64,000 nucleotides of DNA from NCBI GenBank assembly GCA_004026145.2, contig CP034996.1:9638289-9702288 (forward strand), read 5' to 3'. Under the pieces are notes generated by a model. It made no database searches. It was given only the letters and a program-made list of their open reading frames with translations, and was not told the origin of the DNA. Source of the stretch: Takifugu bimaculatus (taxonomy: Eukaryota > Chordata > Actinopteri > Tetraodontiformes > Tetraodontidae). Of this stretch, positions 62,915 to 64,000 are shown piece after piece (positions within the stretch are counted from its first letter, which is position 1; each line of letters opens with the position of its first letter). Both the position numbers and the translations under genes were made by a program.

Positions 62915-63088
62915 TGTGGCGGACACATTTGGGTGTATCTCACACCCAGGTGATGCATGGGGTGATGGGCTTGGTTAGCCCTTGATTGGATGCACTGTTC
63001 AATGCGCCATTTAGTGTTGGTCTGCTGGTTGCAGAATAAAGACGTCTAAACCACCTGCTCTGTCCGAGTCGTTCCTCGTCCTGCCACA
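62915..63088 (+). repeat. 3' LTR of Ty3/gypsy-like element
   Basis: 174 bp, TGTGGCGG...CTGCCACA, paired with 60092-60264. Confidence 0.9.
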
Positions 63089-63092
63089 ACAG

Positions 63093-63522
63093 GTTAAAAA
63101 ATGATAGTAATATGTAATTACCACAATTCCAACCTCTCAGGTTTGCACTGTTCCAAAGGAGAATATATATTGTTCTGGCCCTCACTCTTCCCAGGTTCTC
63201 CCCACCTCTTTCCCTCCCATCTCATCATGGAGATCCATCTCACCTGTGGCTCATCTTTAAAGGCACAACCTGTCTTAGATGACTTCCTGTCTCCCTCACC
63301 ATCTCCCTCCTCGTTGGCTGGTGTCTACCAGGCACCCTCACGTAGTTTTGTCTGATTTTGGTTACCATCTGTCGGCTTTTTCATTGTCCTTAAATCAATT
63401 TATCATGAATAAGTGGTCCCCGTGTGGCCCTCCCTCCTGAAGGAACTGGGCACAACACACACACTCAGAAAGTGTGAGGACCCTCGGATGGACTAATGGA
63501 CATGTTTGAGAATGGTGTTTAC
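63093..63522 (-). other. NLR intron (no feature seen)
   Basis: The rest of the intron between LRR exons after the retrotransposon. Pyrimidine-rich near 63180-63310. No coding sequence recognised. Confidence 0.5.
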
Positions 63523-63696
63523 CTCAGAGTTTCCAGTCGGCAGTTTGGAGAGTGGAGAAAACCACAGAGCAGCTTCACTCCTGAATCCTGCAGCTGGTTC
63601 CCACTCAGGTCCAGTTCTCTGAGATGGGAGGGATTGGACCTCAGCGCTGAGGCCAGAGAGCCACAGCTGATCTCTGATAAACTGCAGTAGTTTAAT
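63523..63696 (-). CDS. NLR leucine-rich-repeat exon
   Basis: Exactly 174 nt with clean sites (acceptor TTTTTCAG, donor AG|GTAAAC), the standard fish NLR LRR module. Encodes LNYCSLSEISCGSLASAL and RELDLSGNQLQDSGVK. Belongs to the second NLR gene, whose 5' part lies right of the window. Confidence 0.8.
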
Positions 63697-63903
63697 CTGA
63701 AAAATGCAGGATGAGGTTATACGGTGCAGGTCTGCATGTTATCTGCGTCAGTACTAAACCTACGTTAGTTCTTAGTTGGGTCGTAACTGAATTCACGATA
63801 TTACAAGGAATTTTTTTTAATGTGGTGCATCACAGCAGTGTTGAGAACAGCCTCACTTCACCATCTTAGCAGCTGGTATATAGGTAGAAAAATGAAGACT
63901 GAC

Positions 63904-64000
63904 CTGAGAGTCTCCAGTTTACAGTTTGGACTCTCCAGTCCAGAACAGAGCTGCTTCACTCCTGAATCCTGCAACGTGTTGTAGCTCAGGTCCAGAACCC
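63904..64000 (-). CDS. NLR leucine-rich-repeat exon, cut by window edge
   Basis: The 3' part of another LRR module, containing LDLSYNTLQDSGVKQLCSGL and ending at donor AG|GTCAGT. The exon continues beyond the window. Confidence 0.78.

Larger units (their letters stand above)
60092..63088 (+). mobile_element. internally deleted Ty3/gypsy-like LTR retrotransposon
   Basis: A 2,997-bp element flanked by ACAG target-site duplications (60088-60091 and 63089-63092). A primer-binding-site-like TGGTGACCCCG follows the 5' LTR; a G-rich polypurine tract (about 62899-62911) precedes the 3' LTR. Internal order gag, protease, partial RT, partial integrase. Full-length relatives are usually about 5 kb, so a large part is missing. 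It lies in an intron between NLR LRR exons. Confidence 0.88.

Noticed and set aside
1..64000. CRISPR arrays, operons, ribosome-binding sites, replication origins
   Set aside because: The window is vertebrate nuclear DNA. The only regular tandem repeats are the 37-bp minisatellite, microsatellites and the large segmental array, none with CRISPR-like spacers.
1..64000. tRNA, rRNA or snRNA genes
   Set aside because: No conserved A/B boxes or rRNA stretches were recognised by eye. tRNAscan-SE and Rfam searches would be decisive.

Overview
This is vertebrate nuclear DNA, almost certainly from a teleost fish. Genes are split into many short exons with GT-AG introns, and CA/TG microsatellites are common. 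The right half carries NLR immune genes of the fish FISNA-NACHT-LRR type and fish-style LINE, Ty3/gypsy and hAT elements. All identifications are from reading translated exons by eye; no database search was run.

Left half (1-33,050) is a compact, ordinary gene block. In order: siah2 (+, 247-5900, 3 coding exons), rbmx2 (-, 9051-11150, 6 coding exons), ap4m1 (+, 11838-17892, 15 coding exons, head-to-head with rbmx2), arrb2 (+, 19281-26888, 16 coding exons) and taf9 (-, 30776-33049, 7 coding exons). The first four assemble to complete reading frames of 321, 341, 442 and 407 residues, with every splice phase checked. taf9 carries one extra base at the end of exon 3 that breaks the frame. Functionally the block holds an E3 ubiquitin ligase, a spliceosome-associated RNA-binding protein, an AP-4 adaptor subunit, beta-arrestin 2 and a TFIID/SAGA subunit. 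Nothing suggests a shared pathway.

Middle (about 32,500-48,260) is a direct tandem array. Its units combine a copied 5' part of taf9 (intron 1, exon 1, upstream DNA), a LINE fragment inserted into the copied taf9 exon 1, and an HSF5-like heat-shock-factor gene. Units start at 33165, 37678, 42199, 45121 and 48037. The first two (4.5 kb) carry an HSF5-like gene each. The next two (2.9 kb) keep only a scrap of it. The fifth runs into a 100-N gap (48261-48360).

Right part (48,361-64,000) is accessory and fragmentary. It holds the N-terminal half of one NLR gene cut by the gap and frameshifted, an unrecognised first-exon candidate, and a decayed hAT (ZBED/GTF2IRD2-like) transposon. It also has an isolated LASP1-type first exon, a 37-bp minisatellite, and the last three exons of chrne with a one-base deletion. 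It ends in LRR exons of a second NLR gene, with an internally deleted Ty3/gypsy element (TSD ACAG) in one of the introns. Orphan exons and single-base frameshifts occur only from taf9 rightward, so assembly error and real gene decay must be separated there.
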